64,000 nt of DNA from Levilactobacillus wangkuiensis (GTDB lineage Bacteria; Bacillota; Bacilli; Lactobacillales; Lactobacillaceae), in contig NZ_BOLM01000005.1 of NCBI RefSeq assembly GCF_016861605.1, positions 124,001 to 188,000 on the forward strand, written 5' to 3'. Each line of letters begins with the position of its first letter. Within the stretch, counting starts at the first letter, position 1. This document shows positions 7,746 to 15,361 of the stretch, one piece after another. The notes beneath the pieces are model-generated. The model did no database searches. It had not been told where the DNA came from and worked only from the letters and a program-made list of their open reading frames with translations. A program made the translations under genes and the position numbers.

Positions 7746-8174
7746 ATGTCAGAAAACTTATTTCAAAACGTCATCAGCACTCATGCTCGGCCCGACCGTT
7801 TACGCGAGATTCTCGTCCACCCGGAAAATTTACCCCTGTGGGACGAAGAGATCATCCAAGTCGTTCCAACCGTCGCAACCGAATTTCAGCTTACCCGTCA
7901 ACCGCCCGCTCTCAATGAACATGAAGACCTATCCGTCACGGCAACTGCCGACCAAATTATCTACCACAGTCAGGGCGGCCGCTTGGCCTATGACCTCGTC
8001 TTCAGCCTAGCCACAGAAGCGACCACCATCCTCACCGAAGAACTCCGCGTCACCAGCACCGGCGGCCTGCCCCTACCTTTACGCCTATTGGCACCCATCG
8101 CTCAACAGGCCTTTGCCCAGAAACTCCACCACCTAATCGCCCTCGCCGAATCCTCTCGGGAGGTGCTCAGCTAA
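7746..8174 (+). CDS. SRPBCC-like (START/Bet v1 fold) protein
   Basis: 142 residues. The pattern VISTHARPDRLREILVHPEN, then LPLWDEEI in the first 35 residues and a long C-terminal helix (LAPIAQQAFAQKLHHLIALA) is that of polyketide-cyclase/SRPBCC proteins, which bind hydrophobic ligands in a helix-grip cavity. GGGAGG precedes the ATG. The stop overlaps the next ATG (TAATG), so it is coupled to the oxidoreductase. The ligand is unknown. Confidence 0.65.
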   Translation: MSENLFQNVISTHARPDRLREILVHPENLPLWDEEIIQVVPTVATEFQLTRQPPALNEHEDLSVTATADQIIYHSQGGRLAYDLVFSLATEATTILTEELRVTSTGGLPLPLRLLAPIAQQAFAQKLHHLIALAESSREVLS

Positions 8175-9130
8175 TGCAAGCTATCGTGCAAGACTCCTAC
8201 AACGGCATTGACGCGTTGACCCTTGTGACGAAGCCCACGCCAAAATTGCTGAATCCACTCGCCGTCAGAGTCGATACTCATTTCACCCCGGTCATGCCCT
8301 ACGACGTACTCACCGAGACCGGTCAACTGAAACAACGCCGCCCGGTCAAACTCCCCATCGTGGTCGGTTATGGGTTTGGCGGCATTGTCCGCGAGGTTGG
8401 TCAGTTGCGAAACGCCCGCTTTCGTAACCAACCCGTGATTGGCATTCAACTGGCCGGCAGCCACCAGGAACAACTGCTCTCGGCCTTACCGCCACTCCTG
8501 GTTCCGGTCCCTCAAGGCGTGTCCTTGGCCGATGCCACAACGGTGATTGGTGGCGCCGATGCCGCTTACTTCGCCTTGAAAAAGTCCCGGTTGACCGCGG
8601 GTGAAACGGTACTCATCACCGGCGCCACCGGGAGTGTCGGTACCTACCTGGTCCAGTTGGCCCGGTTGGCGGGCTGTCACGTCATTGCCGTGGGACATTC
8701 CAGCCGCCACGCCTTATTAACTGATTTAGGCGCCGAACACGTACTGGACTACGACCGACCACTAGAAGAACAACTGACAACGACTAATGTCGACCAACTC
8801 ATTGATTTAGCTGGCAATACATCACTACTAGATCATTTAAGCGCTGAACTGGGACCGGCAAATATCTTGTCACTAGCGTTACCGGATTATCGACCAGCTT
8901 TTCCGGAACAATCATTTACCTTTGCTAGTGGGGCCATTACCCCCGGTAACTACCGGTGGTTGCTCAACCAGCTGGCTACGGGCGCGCTCACCGCCGTGAT
9001 TCAAGAACGGTTGCCGTTTACCGCCGTCAAGACCGCCCAACATCACCTGATGACGAAACACTCAGCCGGTCGCATTCTCTTAACCTATCAACAGGAGGCT
9101 ACTAACTATGTTCATGAACTTAACGATTGA
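8174..9130 (+). CDS. Zinc-independent quinone oxidoreductase-like protein (MDR superfamily)
   Basis: 318 residues. A GroES-like N-terminal domain (KLPIVVGYGFGGIVREVGQL) is followed by a Rossmann domain with the NADPH-binding motif VLITGATGSVGTYLVQLA. The catalytic and structural zinc ligands of alcohol dehydrogenases are absent, as in quinone oxidoreductases and enoyl reductases. Reduction of a quinone or enone with NADPH in the cytosol is the likely reaction. It overlaps the SRPBCC gene before it and the small membrane protein gene after it, giving a tight operon. Confidence 0.85.
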   Translation: MQAIVQDSYNGIDALTLVTKPTPKLLNPLAVRVDTHFTPVMPYDVLTETGQLKQRRPVKLPIVVGYGFGGIVREVGQLRNARFRNQPVIGIQLAGSHQEQLLSALPPLLVPVPQGVSLADATTVIGGADAAYFALKKSRLTAGETVLITGATGSVGTYLVQLARLAGCHVIAVGHSSRHALLTDLGAEHVLDYDRPLEEQLTTTNVDQLIDLAGNTSLLDHLSAELGPANILSLALPDYRPAFPEQSFTFASGAITPGNYRWLLNQLATGALTAVIQERLPFTAVKTAQHHLMTKHSAGRILLTYQQEATNYVHELND

Positions 9131-9248
9131 TTGGACCCATTTATTACCACAACTCTTAACACTCTGGCTAATTGGCTGGGGAATTCGGGCTCTCCTGGTT
9201 GGCTGTATTCTCGGCGGCCTGCTGTGGCTCTTTAAGCGCTCCCACTAA
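9108..9248 (+). CDS. Small membrane protein, 46 residues
   Basis: ATG 9108 follows a perfect AGGAGG (9093-9098) by nine bases. The reading frame overlaps the end of the oxidoreductase gene by 23 bases. The product has two hydrophobic stretches (LLPQLLTLWLIGWGI and LLVGCILGGLLWLF) and a basic end, FKRSH. A terminator follows 13 bases after the stop, so this is the last gene of the operon. No family is recognised; the strong ribosome site and position argue for a real gene. Confidence 0.65.
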   Translation: MFMNLTIDWTHLLPQLLTLWLIGWGIRALLVGCILGGLLWLFKRSH

Positions 9249-9261
9249 AATTTCCACATAA

Positions 9262-9303
9262 AAAGGCGCCTCGGCTGACAACTGTCCAGCTCAAGGCGCC
9301 TTT
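9262..9303. terminator. Bidirectional terminator
   Basis: AAAGGCGCCT (9262-9271) pairs with AGGCGCCTTT (9294-9303). It serves the plus-strand operon ending at 9248 and the minus-strand gene ending at 9326. Confidence 0.85.
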
Positions 9304-9325
9304 AGAATGACATTAAATTATGTGA

Positions 9326-9823
9326 TTACGCTTCTCGCATCGTGACAAAGCGCTTATCCCAAATGCCCTCAAAGAAGGCAATGGTCTGTTCAGCCGTCAT
9401 GAATTGGTTGTCCACGGTCGTTGTTAACCCCCGCGTCATTTCCAGGTCATACCCGATACCGTGAGCCACCTTAACCGTGGTGTCGACACAGTACTCCGTT
9501 TGGGCCCCACAAATTTCCAAGGACTCTGCGGCAAATCCGGTCAGGACACGTCGTAAATTGGTGTGGTAAAAAGCATTGGCATGCGTTTTACTTACAACGG
9601 GATCCGTGTCTCGGTAGTCCAGTTCGGGAATAAATTCCCAGTCGTGCGTGCCTTGAACCAGGTCTGCGTCCGTGTGTTGGACGAAAACGATGGGCTTTTT
9701 CGCTTGCCGGTACGCCGCAATTCGTGCGTTAACACCCGCGATAACTTGGGGCAAGTTCACAGCGGTTTGGTCGCCGTCACAAACACCATTTTGAAGATCT
9801 ATGACTAATAAGACATCTGCCAT
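9326..9823 (-). CDS. Isochorismatase-family cysteine hydrolase
   Basis: 165 residues from ATG 9823, which is eight bases after GGAGG. The catalytic Asp (LLVIDLQNG), the region before the middle Lys (VFVQHTDADLVQG) and the nucleophilic Cys (LEICGAQTEYCVDTTV) of the isochorismatase/nicotinamidase fold are present. The size fits the small hydrolases of this family that act on N-carbamoyl or amide substrates. It is alone between terminators, and the substrate cannot be told from the sequence. Confidence 0.85.
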   Translation of the reverse strand: MADVLLVIDLQNGVCDGDQTAVNLPQVIAGVNARIAAYRQAKKPIVFVQHTDADLVQGTHDWEFIPELDYRDTDPVVSKTHANAFYHTNLRRVLTGFAAESLEICGAQTEYCVDTTVKVAHGIGYDLEMTRGLTTTVDNQFMTAEQTIAFFEGIWDKRFVTMREA

Positions 9824-9978
9824 GTTGATGGCCTCCTTCAGGGATCTTTTGCTCACTGTCTATCATAGCGTATTCGACCCCGCAAGTCTCTAAAAATTTA
9901 TACAGGCAACAGAAATATTATTCATAACAATTAAATCAACAAATTGCCCACAGCCTAGACCATCAACTCCAAAATTTT

Positions 9979-10629
9979 TTAGACCGCAGCCTCATTTTCC
10001 TCATTCAATTTATCACAGTCAATAATCAACTGACAGACTTCCTTGTCCGGCGTCAGCTTCATCGAGTATTTCCGGCCAAACTCGATCATGGTGTGGTGGG
10101 CGCGATGTAACTCTTCCGGTTGGAGCACGCTCACGATTTTATTTTCGACCTGTAAGGGGGATGCCGATTGGTCCACAAAATGCAGCCGCTTGGAGATAGC
10201 CGAAACGTGGGTGTCCACCGCAAAGGTTGGCTGAGCAAAGACGTCGCTCAAGACCACGTTGGCCGTCTTCCGCCCCGCCCCTGGCAAGGCCATGATTCCC
10301 TTTCGGTCGGTTGGCACCACGTCGTTGAGCTCCTCGTGCACGATGCGCGCCGTCTTGATGATGTTGCGTGCCTTGTTGTGAAAAAGCCCAACACTCTTGA
10401 TAATCAATTCAACGTCGGTCACGTTGGCTGCCATTAAATCTTTGGGTTCGGGATACTTGGCAAACAGCGTGGGGGTGACCTTATTCACCGACACATCGGT
10501 CGCCTGCGCACTCAGAATTACTGAGACTAAATATTGAAAGGGTGTCCGCGAATCCAGGGATGGCCCAACTGGTCCCATTTCCTCTTCCATTTGGTGAATG
10601 GCCCACACAATCTGTTTGTCCGTTAACAT
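9979..10629 (-). CDS. nth: Endonuclease III homologue lacking the Fe-S cluster cysteines
   Basis: 216 residues. The helix-hairpin-helix LPGAGRKTANVVL carries the catalytic Lys, and AVDTHV carries the catalytic Asp, of bifunctional DNA glycosylase/AP lyases that remove oxidised pyrimidines. The C-terminus, where E. coli Nth binds [4Fe-4S] with C-X6-C-X2-C-X5-C, here reads EFGRKYSMKLTPDKEVCQL and has only two cysteines in the wrong spacing. The cluster loop has therefore been replaced. Glycosylase activity is still plausible because the active site is intact. It may be a second paralogue. Confidence 0.85.
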   Translation of the reverse strand: MLTDKQIVWAIHQMEEEMGPVGPSLDSRTPFQYLVSVILSAQATDVSVNKVTPTLFAKYPEPKDLMAANVTDVELIIKSVGLFHNKARNIIKTARIVHEELNDVVPTDRKGIMALPGAGRKTANVVLSDVFAQPTFAVDTHVSAISKRLHFVDQSASPLQVENKIVSVLQPEELHRAHHTMIEFGRKYSMKLTPDKEVCQLIIDCDKLNEENEAAV

Positions 10630-10746
10630 ACGACTCCCTCGATTTCTTCAACGTATTTGGTGTTTACTTGCTGACTTAAGTTTACCGCAAAATAAGAGCT
10701 GGACCGACTAATTCGATGGAAATCTAGTGGTGAGCCAATGCGCGTA

Positions 10747-10790
10747 AAAAATTGGTCTCAGAAATCGTCAAATTTCTAAGGCCAATTTTT
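10747..10790. terminator. Bidirectional terminator
   Basis: AAAAATTGG (10747-10755) pairs with CCAATTTTT (10782-10790), and the inner AGAAAT/ATTTCT also pairs. It lies 3' of the minus-strand gene ending at 10812. Confidence 0.8.
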
Positions 10791-10811
10791 GTTTTTCAAT
10801 GTAGCCCTGTA

Positions 10812-11171
10812 CTAACCAATTTCAACCTGCAAAAATTTGATTTTATCATCTTGATCAAACTCATAGCGATCAAACCCGTGATAGGCAAACAGCTGGCCAC
10901 TACGCTTACGGCCCGCGACGACCCATTCAGCCTTGTAAACGCCTTGGTCCATCACAACATGACAAAGATGGTGTAGCTCTTGATTGTCTTGAAAGAAATG
11001 CGTAAAGAAACTCGCGATTGTTACTGGCGTATTGGCGACAAAACCGTTGGCACCCTTAACAACGGCTTTAGCTGAAAAGAGCCCAATTATTTCACTCAGA
11101 GCATGCTCATCAGCCGATGCTAAATCCAAAAGCTCAAAATACTTACGGATGATGACTGCTTTCTTGTCCAT
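10812..11171 (-). CDS. SnoaL/NTF2-like protein
   Basis: 119 residues from ATG 11171 (AGGAGG eight bases upstream). The pattern RKYFELLDLASADEHALSEI, then GLFSAKAVVKG and a C-terminal FAYHGFDRYEFDQDDKI is that of the SnoaL/NTF2 cone fold (nuclear transport factor 2 superfamily), which includes small enzymes, ligand binders and stress proteins. No catalytic identity can be assigned. It is a single gene between two hairpins. Confidence 0.7.
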   Translation of the reverse strand: MDKKAVIIRKYFELLDLASADEHALSEIIGLFSAKAVVKGANGFVANTPVTIASFFTHFFQDNQELHHLCHVVMDQGVYKAEWVVAGRKRSGQLFAYHGFDRYEFDQDDKIKFLQVEIG

Positions 11172-11250
11172 AGTGGTTCCCTCCTCAATCAATTGTTTAG
11201 TCTAAGCGATACCATTGAGAAACAAAACAATCTAATCCCCAGAAATCACA

Positions 11251-11290
11251 AATAGTTCAGTCAACGACCTATGCCATTGACTGAACTATT
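11251..11290. terminator. Perfect 14-bp hairpin, possible terminator
   Basis: AATAGTTCAGTCAA (11251-11264) pairs perfectly with TTGACTGAACTATT (11277-11290). The T tract on either side is weak (TTGTTT on plus), so it may end transcription of the minus-strand ABC operon or be another structural element. Confidence 0.5.
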
Positions 11291-11320
11291 GTTTCGAGCT
11301 TATCTATTTACCGACACCCG

Positions 11321-11470
11321 TTAAAAAACAATCGGCAAGATCACCTTCCAACCCAGGACACCAACTAACAGAAAGACTATCAGAACAACCCAAAATAAGT
11401 GGAAAAATAATCTGAACATCAGTAATCCCATTCGCAACAAAAATAAAGGTAACTCTAGCAAAAATAGCAT
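11321..11470 (-). CDS. Small very hydrophobic membrane protein, 49 residues
   Basis: GGGAGG lies nine bases before ATG 11470. The product is almost entirely Leu/Val/Phe (starting MLFLLELPLFLLRMGLLMF) with two possible membrane passes. It follows the 126-residue gene in the same direction after 15 bases, so it is probably the last gene of the ABC transporter operon. Small hydrophobic proteins in such operons can be immunity or accessory subunits; that role is inferred from position only. Confidence 0.55.
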   Translation of the reverse strand: MLFLLELPLFLLRMGLLMFRLFFHLFWVVLIVFLLVGVLGWKVILPIVF

Positions 11471-11485
11471 TTTCTTTGCCTCCCA

Positions 11486-11866
11486 TCAATCGATTCTGAT
11501 CAATCGAATGTCCTGCTGCCCCCAATGCCTCTTTTCCGGAACCAGTTTATAATCAATCGTATCCATTTTCATGGCATACCGGCCCCTAAGACGGCCACTT
11601 CTGATGCTTAACACCTGATTATAATCGTCAACTGAATAGTGATAGTGACGACTAGAATGGGCGTCGGTGATTTCCATCATTGACTTAGAAAACTTAGCAA
11701 TTCCGACAGAACCCTGTTTCGTGTTTATATGCCAACTGAATCGTTGCAAAATTTGCTGAGTCGTTAAATGATGTGGCATCCGGGCTATCTTGACGGTTTC
11801 AACACCTAAGAACACAATAATTAGGACGGCGATTAACCCCTTCACCAAAACCTTATACTTACTCAT
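11486..11866 (-). CDS. Membrane-anchored protein of unknown function
   Basis: 126 residues. One N-terminal membrane helix (VLVKGLIAVLIIVFLGVETV) is followed by a polar domain of about 95 residues containing QQILQRFSWHINTKQGSVGI and a beta-rich end (YKLVPEKRHWGQQDIRLIRI). The domain is probably extracytoplasmic. There is no lipobox Cys. It starts 15 bases after the ABC permease, so it belongs to that operon, and an accessory or sensing role in peptide antibiotic resistance is inferred. Confidence 0.55.
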   Translation of the reverse strand: MSKYKVLVKGLIAVLIIVFLGVETVKIARMPHHLTTQQILQRFSWHINTKQGSVGIAKFSKSMMEITDAHSSRHYHYSVDDYNQVLSIRSGRLRGRYAMKMDTIDYKLVPEKRHWGQQDIRLIRID

Positions 11867-11881
11867 CTACTGATATCTCCC

Positions 11882-12646
11882 CTATAATTCTTTACGCTGC
11901 AACATCATCGCTGAAGCCCCACCTGCAACGATAATAATGACCAGACACACGACCAAGTACGGAACCAGACTGGTGATCTTCAACGTTCCCAAGGCAATCT
12001 TCTGAACGACATCGGTAAAATCAATGTATGTCAGCCACCGCCAACCCAACATGTCCGAACAGGTCGCCATCAGAACCGGCCACAGTGTAATAAATAGCGC
12101 GGCGGTCACGATTGAATCCGTCAACATCAAGATGATAACGCCCATGCTGAGAATGGCATCAATAAAAAGTAAAATCGTCAATAACATCATACCCAATGTC
12201 TGTATCAACGTGAGTAGTGGTGCCCCTGCCGACCAACCGGTCAATTCGCCAACCAGAATAACAACGCCGTAGTAACTAGCTGTCAGGACAATCACATCAA
12301 TCAGCAGCGTCATCAACTTGCTAGTCATAAAGGCTAGTCGTGAAATCCCCGAGACTAAGGTATTCTTATAAACCTTTTTAGAAAATTCCTGACCCATCAC
12401 CAGCACAAACAAGGCAATCGCTAGGTACAGTAGAATCGTTGCCGACAACGTCGCACTCCTCAGGCCGGTCAGCGCCGACCAATTGGCTGCCCCCAGGCGA
12501 CGCATGGTGGTCGAGCTGACCATAATGCCGTAGAAACTACCATTAAGCGTAATCATGCCACCTAAGAGGATAGCGGCCGCAAGTGTGAAATAACTCCCCC
12601 GACTATGAATTTGACGATAAGCATCCGCCTTAATCTGATTCAACAT
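11882..12646 (-). CDS. ABC transporter permease (bacitracin/lantibiotic immunity type)
   Basis: 254 residues with six membrane segments (for example IVLTASYYGVVILVGEL and LVPYLVVCLVIIIVAGGASA). Start ATG 12646 is nine bases after AGGAGG and overlaps the end of the ATPase gene by 17 bases. Size and pattern match the single permease of LanFEG/BcrAB-type transporters that remove antimicrobial peptides from the membrane. The divergent two-component system supports a stress-response role. Confidence 0.78.
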   Translation of the reverse strand: MLNQIKADAYRQIHSRGSYFTLAAAILLGGMITLNGSFYGIMVSSTTMRRLGAANWSALTGLRSATLSATILLYLAIALFVLVMGQEFSKKVYKNTLVSGISRLAFMTSKLMTLLIDVIVLTASYYGVVILVGELTGWSAGAPLLTLIQTLGMMLLTILLFIDAILSMGVIILMLTDSIVTAALFITLWPVLMATCSDMLGWRWLTYIDFTDVVQKIALGTLKITSLVPYLVVCLVIIIVAGGASAMMLQRKEL

Positions 12647-13592
12647 CCGCCTGGTCCTCCTCAGCAATCAATTTGGTATAGTACTGTTCCAACGAGCTTT
12701 CACGCTGAACGACTGCCGAAACGGCAACCCCATTTTCGACCAGTTCCCGGTTAATCGCTGCGGCCGACAGTGTAGTTTGCTGGACGATGAGATGATGATC
12801 ATCGAGAATCACAAATTTGCCGATGGCCGCCTGGTCTAAGACCTGTCCTGCGAGTGTTACCCGGTCTACCGTCATCTCCAGACCAGACTGATTGATCACG
12901 TCTAACTCCGTCTTGGTCAGCTCCTTGATCAATCGGCCGTGATGAATAATCCCAAATCGGTTAGCGACCTGATACAATTCCGACAAGATATGACTCGCCA
13001 TCAGGATAGTTGTGTGACGCTCTTCATTCAGCCGCTTGATTAATTGACGGAATTCGATAATCCCGTTTGGATCAAGACCATTGATGGGCTCGTCCAGAAT
13101 CAAAAAATCCGGGCGAGGTAGGATGGCTAGGGCAAGTCCCAGTCGTTGTCGTTGCCCCAGTGATAATTGGTTGGCCTTGGTCGCCTGTTTAGCCGTAAGG
13201 TCCACGAACTCTAGGGCTTCCGGAATCAATTGCGGTTCGGCAAGGCCGTGTTGAATCGCACACAGCTTCAAATTTTGCTTAACGGTCAGATTGGGAAAGG
13301 CAACGGGATTCTCAATGATGGCCCCCGTTCGCCGCAGCGCATGGCAATAGTGACCCACTGATTCGCCCAACAGGGTAATTTTTCCCGCGGTTAAATGAGA
13401 TAACCCAGTGATCAGCCGCATCAACGTGGTCTTTCCCGCCCCATTTTCGCCAATTAAACCGTAAATATCCCCCGCCTTGACGGTCATGCTAATGTCAGTC
13501 AGCGCCTGGAATTCCCCGAATTTCTTACTGACATGTTTGACGACTAAAACGTTCTCACTAATAATGAATTCCCCCCTCAGCGTTCTCAACAC
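12630..13592 (-). CDS. ABC transporter ATP-binding protein (BcrA-like)
   Basis: Walker A is GENGAGKTTLMRLI, the signature is LSLGQRQRLGLALAI, Walker B is FLILDEPINGLD and the switch is ASHILSEL, all typical of BcrA/LanF ATPases. The C-terminal 90 residues end QYYTKLIAEEDQA, also typical. The start is uncertain: GTG 13592 has no ribosome site, while GAGGGGGG lies directly before two in-frame ATT codons (13565 and 13562). Initiation at ATT, giving ENVLVVKHVSKKFG at the N-terminus, fits the family better. It is translated with the permease (17-base overlap). Confidence 0.85.
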   Translation of the reverse strand: MLRTLRGEFIISENVLVVKHVSKKFGEFQALTDISMTVKAGDIYGLIGENGAGKTTLMRLITGLSHLTAGKITLLGESVGHYCHALRRTGAIIENPVAFPNLTVKQNLKLCAIQHGLAEPQLIPEALEFVDLTAKQATKANQLSLGQRQRLGLALAILPRPDFLILDEPINGLDPNGIIEFRQLIKRLNEERHTTILMASHILSELYQVANRFGIIHHGRLIKELTKTELDVINQSGLEMTVDRVTLAGQVLDQAAIGKFVILDDHHLIVQQTTLSAAAINRELVENGVAVSAVVQRESSLEQYYTKLIAEEDQADVESD

Positions 13593-13652
13593 TGATTAAT
13601 GTACGGCAGCTTTCTAAAGCCCCGGTATAAATAAACCTTAATTTAACCTAAA

Positions 13653-13681
13653 TTGTGACGATGAACCGATTCGACTATAAT
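13653..13681 (+). promoter_or_regulatory. Promoter of the two-component operon
   Basis: TTGTGA (13653-13658), a 17-base spacer and TATAAT (13676-13681) lie 32 bases before the response regulator ATG. AAGGAG supplies the ribosome site. Confidence 0.7.
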
Positions 13682-13712
13682 TGAAACGTACCTTAAGGAG
13701 ACTTTTAAAACG

Positions 13713-14387
13713 ATGCAAAAAATTCTAATCGTGGAAGACCATACCGATATTCAGGACCTCCTGCACGATGTCCTCAGTCCCACCTACCAAATTTTAACTG
13801 CCTTAGATGGCATCAGTGCCTTACAAATTTTTAATGATCAGCAACCTGACTTAATCATTCTAGACTTGATGTTGCCGAACATTACTGGCGAAAGCGTCCT
13901 GAAGACGATCCGTAAAACCTCCAGTGTGCCCATCCTGGTTCTGACCGCCATTCAGTCGAAGACCAAAACAGTTGCTTTACTTCAAGCAGGGGCCAACGAT
14001 TACCTGACCAAACCGTTCGACATTGATGAACTGTTGGCCCGTATTCAAGTTCAACTACGCGCGTTGCCCTCGACGATTCAGCCAGCACCTGACGTCCTAA
14101 AGTTTAACGAAATTTGCTTGGATAGCAACACCCATCATATCACGGTTGCTAACCAGCCCTTAGTCTTACCTAAAAAGGAATTCAACCTACTGAAGCTACT
14201 CCTCAAGGAACCCCACCAGGTCTTTGAAAAGGCTCAGCTGTACGAATCGGTCTGGGGTGAACCTTATCAAAATGCCGAGAACACCCTCAACGTTCATCTT
14301 AGTAATCTTCGGATCAAACTAAATGAGTTGGCTGAACAGCCACACTATATCGTCTCCGTCTGGGGAATCGGCGTCCGACTGGCTTGA
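13713..14387 (+). CDS. OmpR-family response regulator
   Basis: 224 residues. The receiver domain has the acidic pocket (IVEDH), the phosphoacceptor Asp in LIILDLMLPN, the switch Thr in ILVLTA and the Lys in YLTKPFD. The C-terminal winged helix (LVLPKKEFNLLKLLLKEPHQ, VWGEPY, TLNVHLSNLR) binds DNA. It lies divergent from the ABC exporter and directly upstream of its kinase, so it is expected to activate the exporter promoter. Confidence 0.92.
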   Translation: MQKILIVEDHTDIQDLLHDVLSPTYQILTALDGISALQIFNDQQPDLIILDLMLPNITGESVLKTIRKTSSVPILVLTAIQSKTKTVALLQAGANDYLTKPFDIDELLARIQVQLRALPSTIQPAPDVLKFNEICLDSNTHHITVANQPLVLPKKEFNLLKLLLKEPHQVFEKAQLYESVWGEPYQNAENTLNVHLSNLRIKLNELAEQPHYIVSVWGIGVRLA

Positions 14388-14400
14388 TAAGGAGGGACTC

Positions 14401-15303
14401 ATGTTAACTTTTATCATCGGCATCTTAGTCTTGGTGGTCCTGGCTCTTGTGATTATCCTGAGTCAACTGCTCAGCGCACTACATCGCATCACAACGGATC
14501 TCACCTATATCAATACCCACACCACCAACGCAGGCATCACAAGTAATTTTCATTTCGGCGGCCTTCAACGCCTGGCCTTGGCCCTGAACCACATGCTTAG
14601 CCAGACTCAGAATCTCCAGCAAACGGAGTACCAGCGCGAACATCACCTGGAGCAAATGCTGCTTAACCTCACGCACGACATCAAGACACCGCTGACCGTG
14701 GCCACTGGCTACGTCCAGTTGATTCAGCAAAAACCAACGGCCGCCACGCCAACTAACCTGCAACGCGTGCTAGACAACCTGGCGTCCGTCAACTACTACT
14801 TACGCTACTTGATGGATTTTAATTTAGTGCGTACCAAAGCGAATCATTTAAATCTGGAATCGGTGAACGTGTCCCATTTTCTGGAGCAGGAACTGTTTGG
14901 CTTCTTTGATGATTTGACTGCAAAACAGATTACTGTGACTCCCCAGATTACACCTAATATCACACTCACGACCGACCAGCTTTTACTCCAAAGAATCGTT
15001 CAAAATCTGGTCGGTAACTGGCTCAAATACGCACAGAACTCAGCCACTGTCAGCCTAAAACCGCTGGATGATCAGCATATCTGTCTCGAATTTCAAAATG
15101 AAACCGCGGTAACTTCAGTGGAAAATTCCATGACGACTGAGCAGTTCTACACCACCGATGATCACTCCACAGAAAGTCTCGGGTTGGGATTGAACATTGT
15201 GCAATCCCTGGTGACTACCTTGGGCGGGAAACTAGCCATCAAGACCGACAACCAGCAGTTTACGGTGCGCTTAACTTTCAGGACAACCCGCCCACTAGAC
15301 TAA
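14401..15303 (+). CDS. Sensor histidine kinase
   Basis: 300 residues; ATG 14401 follows AAGGAGG. A single N-terminal membrane helix (FIIGILVLVVLALVIILSQL) is followed by a linker, the H-box LNLTHDIKTPLTVATGYVQL (phosphorylated His), an N-box (IVQNLVGNWLKYAQ) and a G-box (LGLGLNIVQSLV). There is almost no extracellular domain, so the signal is probably taken from the membrane or from the transporter. It forms an operon with the response regulator, 13 bases apart. Confidence 0.9.
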   Translation: MLTFIIGILVLVVLALVIILSQLLSALHRITTDLTYINTHTTNAGITSNFHFGGLQRLALALNHMLSQTQNLQQTEYQREHHLEQMLLNLTHDIKTPLTVATGYVQLIQQKPTAATPTNLQRVLDNLASVNYYLRYLMDFNLVRTKANHLNLESVNVSHFLEQELFGFFDDLTAKQITVTPQITPNITLTTDQLLLQRIVQNLVGNWLKYAQNSATVSLKPLDDQHICLEFQNETAVTSVENSMTTEQFYTTDDHSTESLGLGLNIVQSLVTTLGGKLAIKTDNQQFTVRLTFRTTRPLD

Positions 15304-15311
15304 TTTCCACA

Positions 15312-15354
15312 GCAAAAGACGGCAACCAGCTCATAGCGGTTACCGCCTTTTTTC
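15312..15354 (+). terminator. Terminator of the two-component operon
   Basis: AAAAGACGGCAACC and GGTTACCGCCTTTTTT pair imperfectly around a 10-base loop with a T6 tail. Confidence 0.7.
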
Positions 15355-15361
15355 GTGATTT

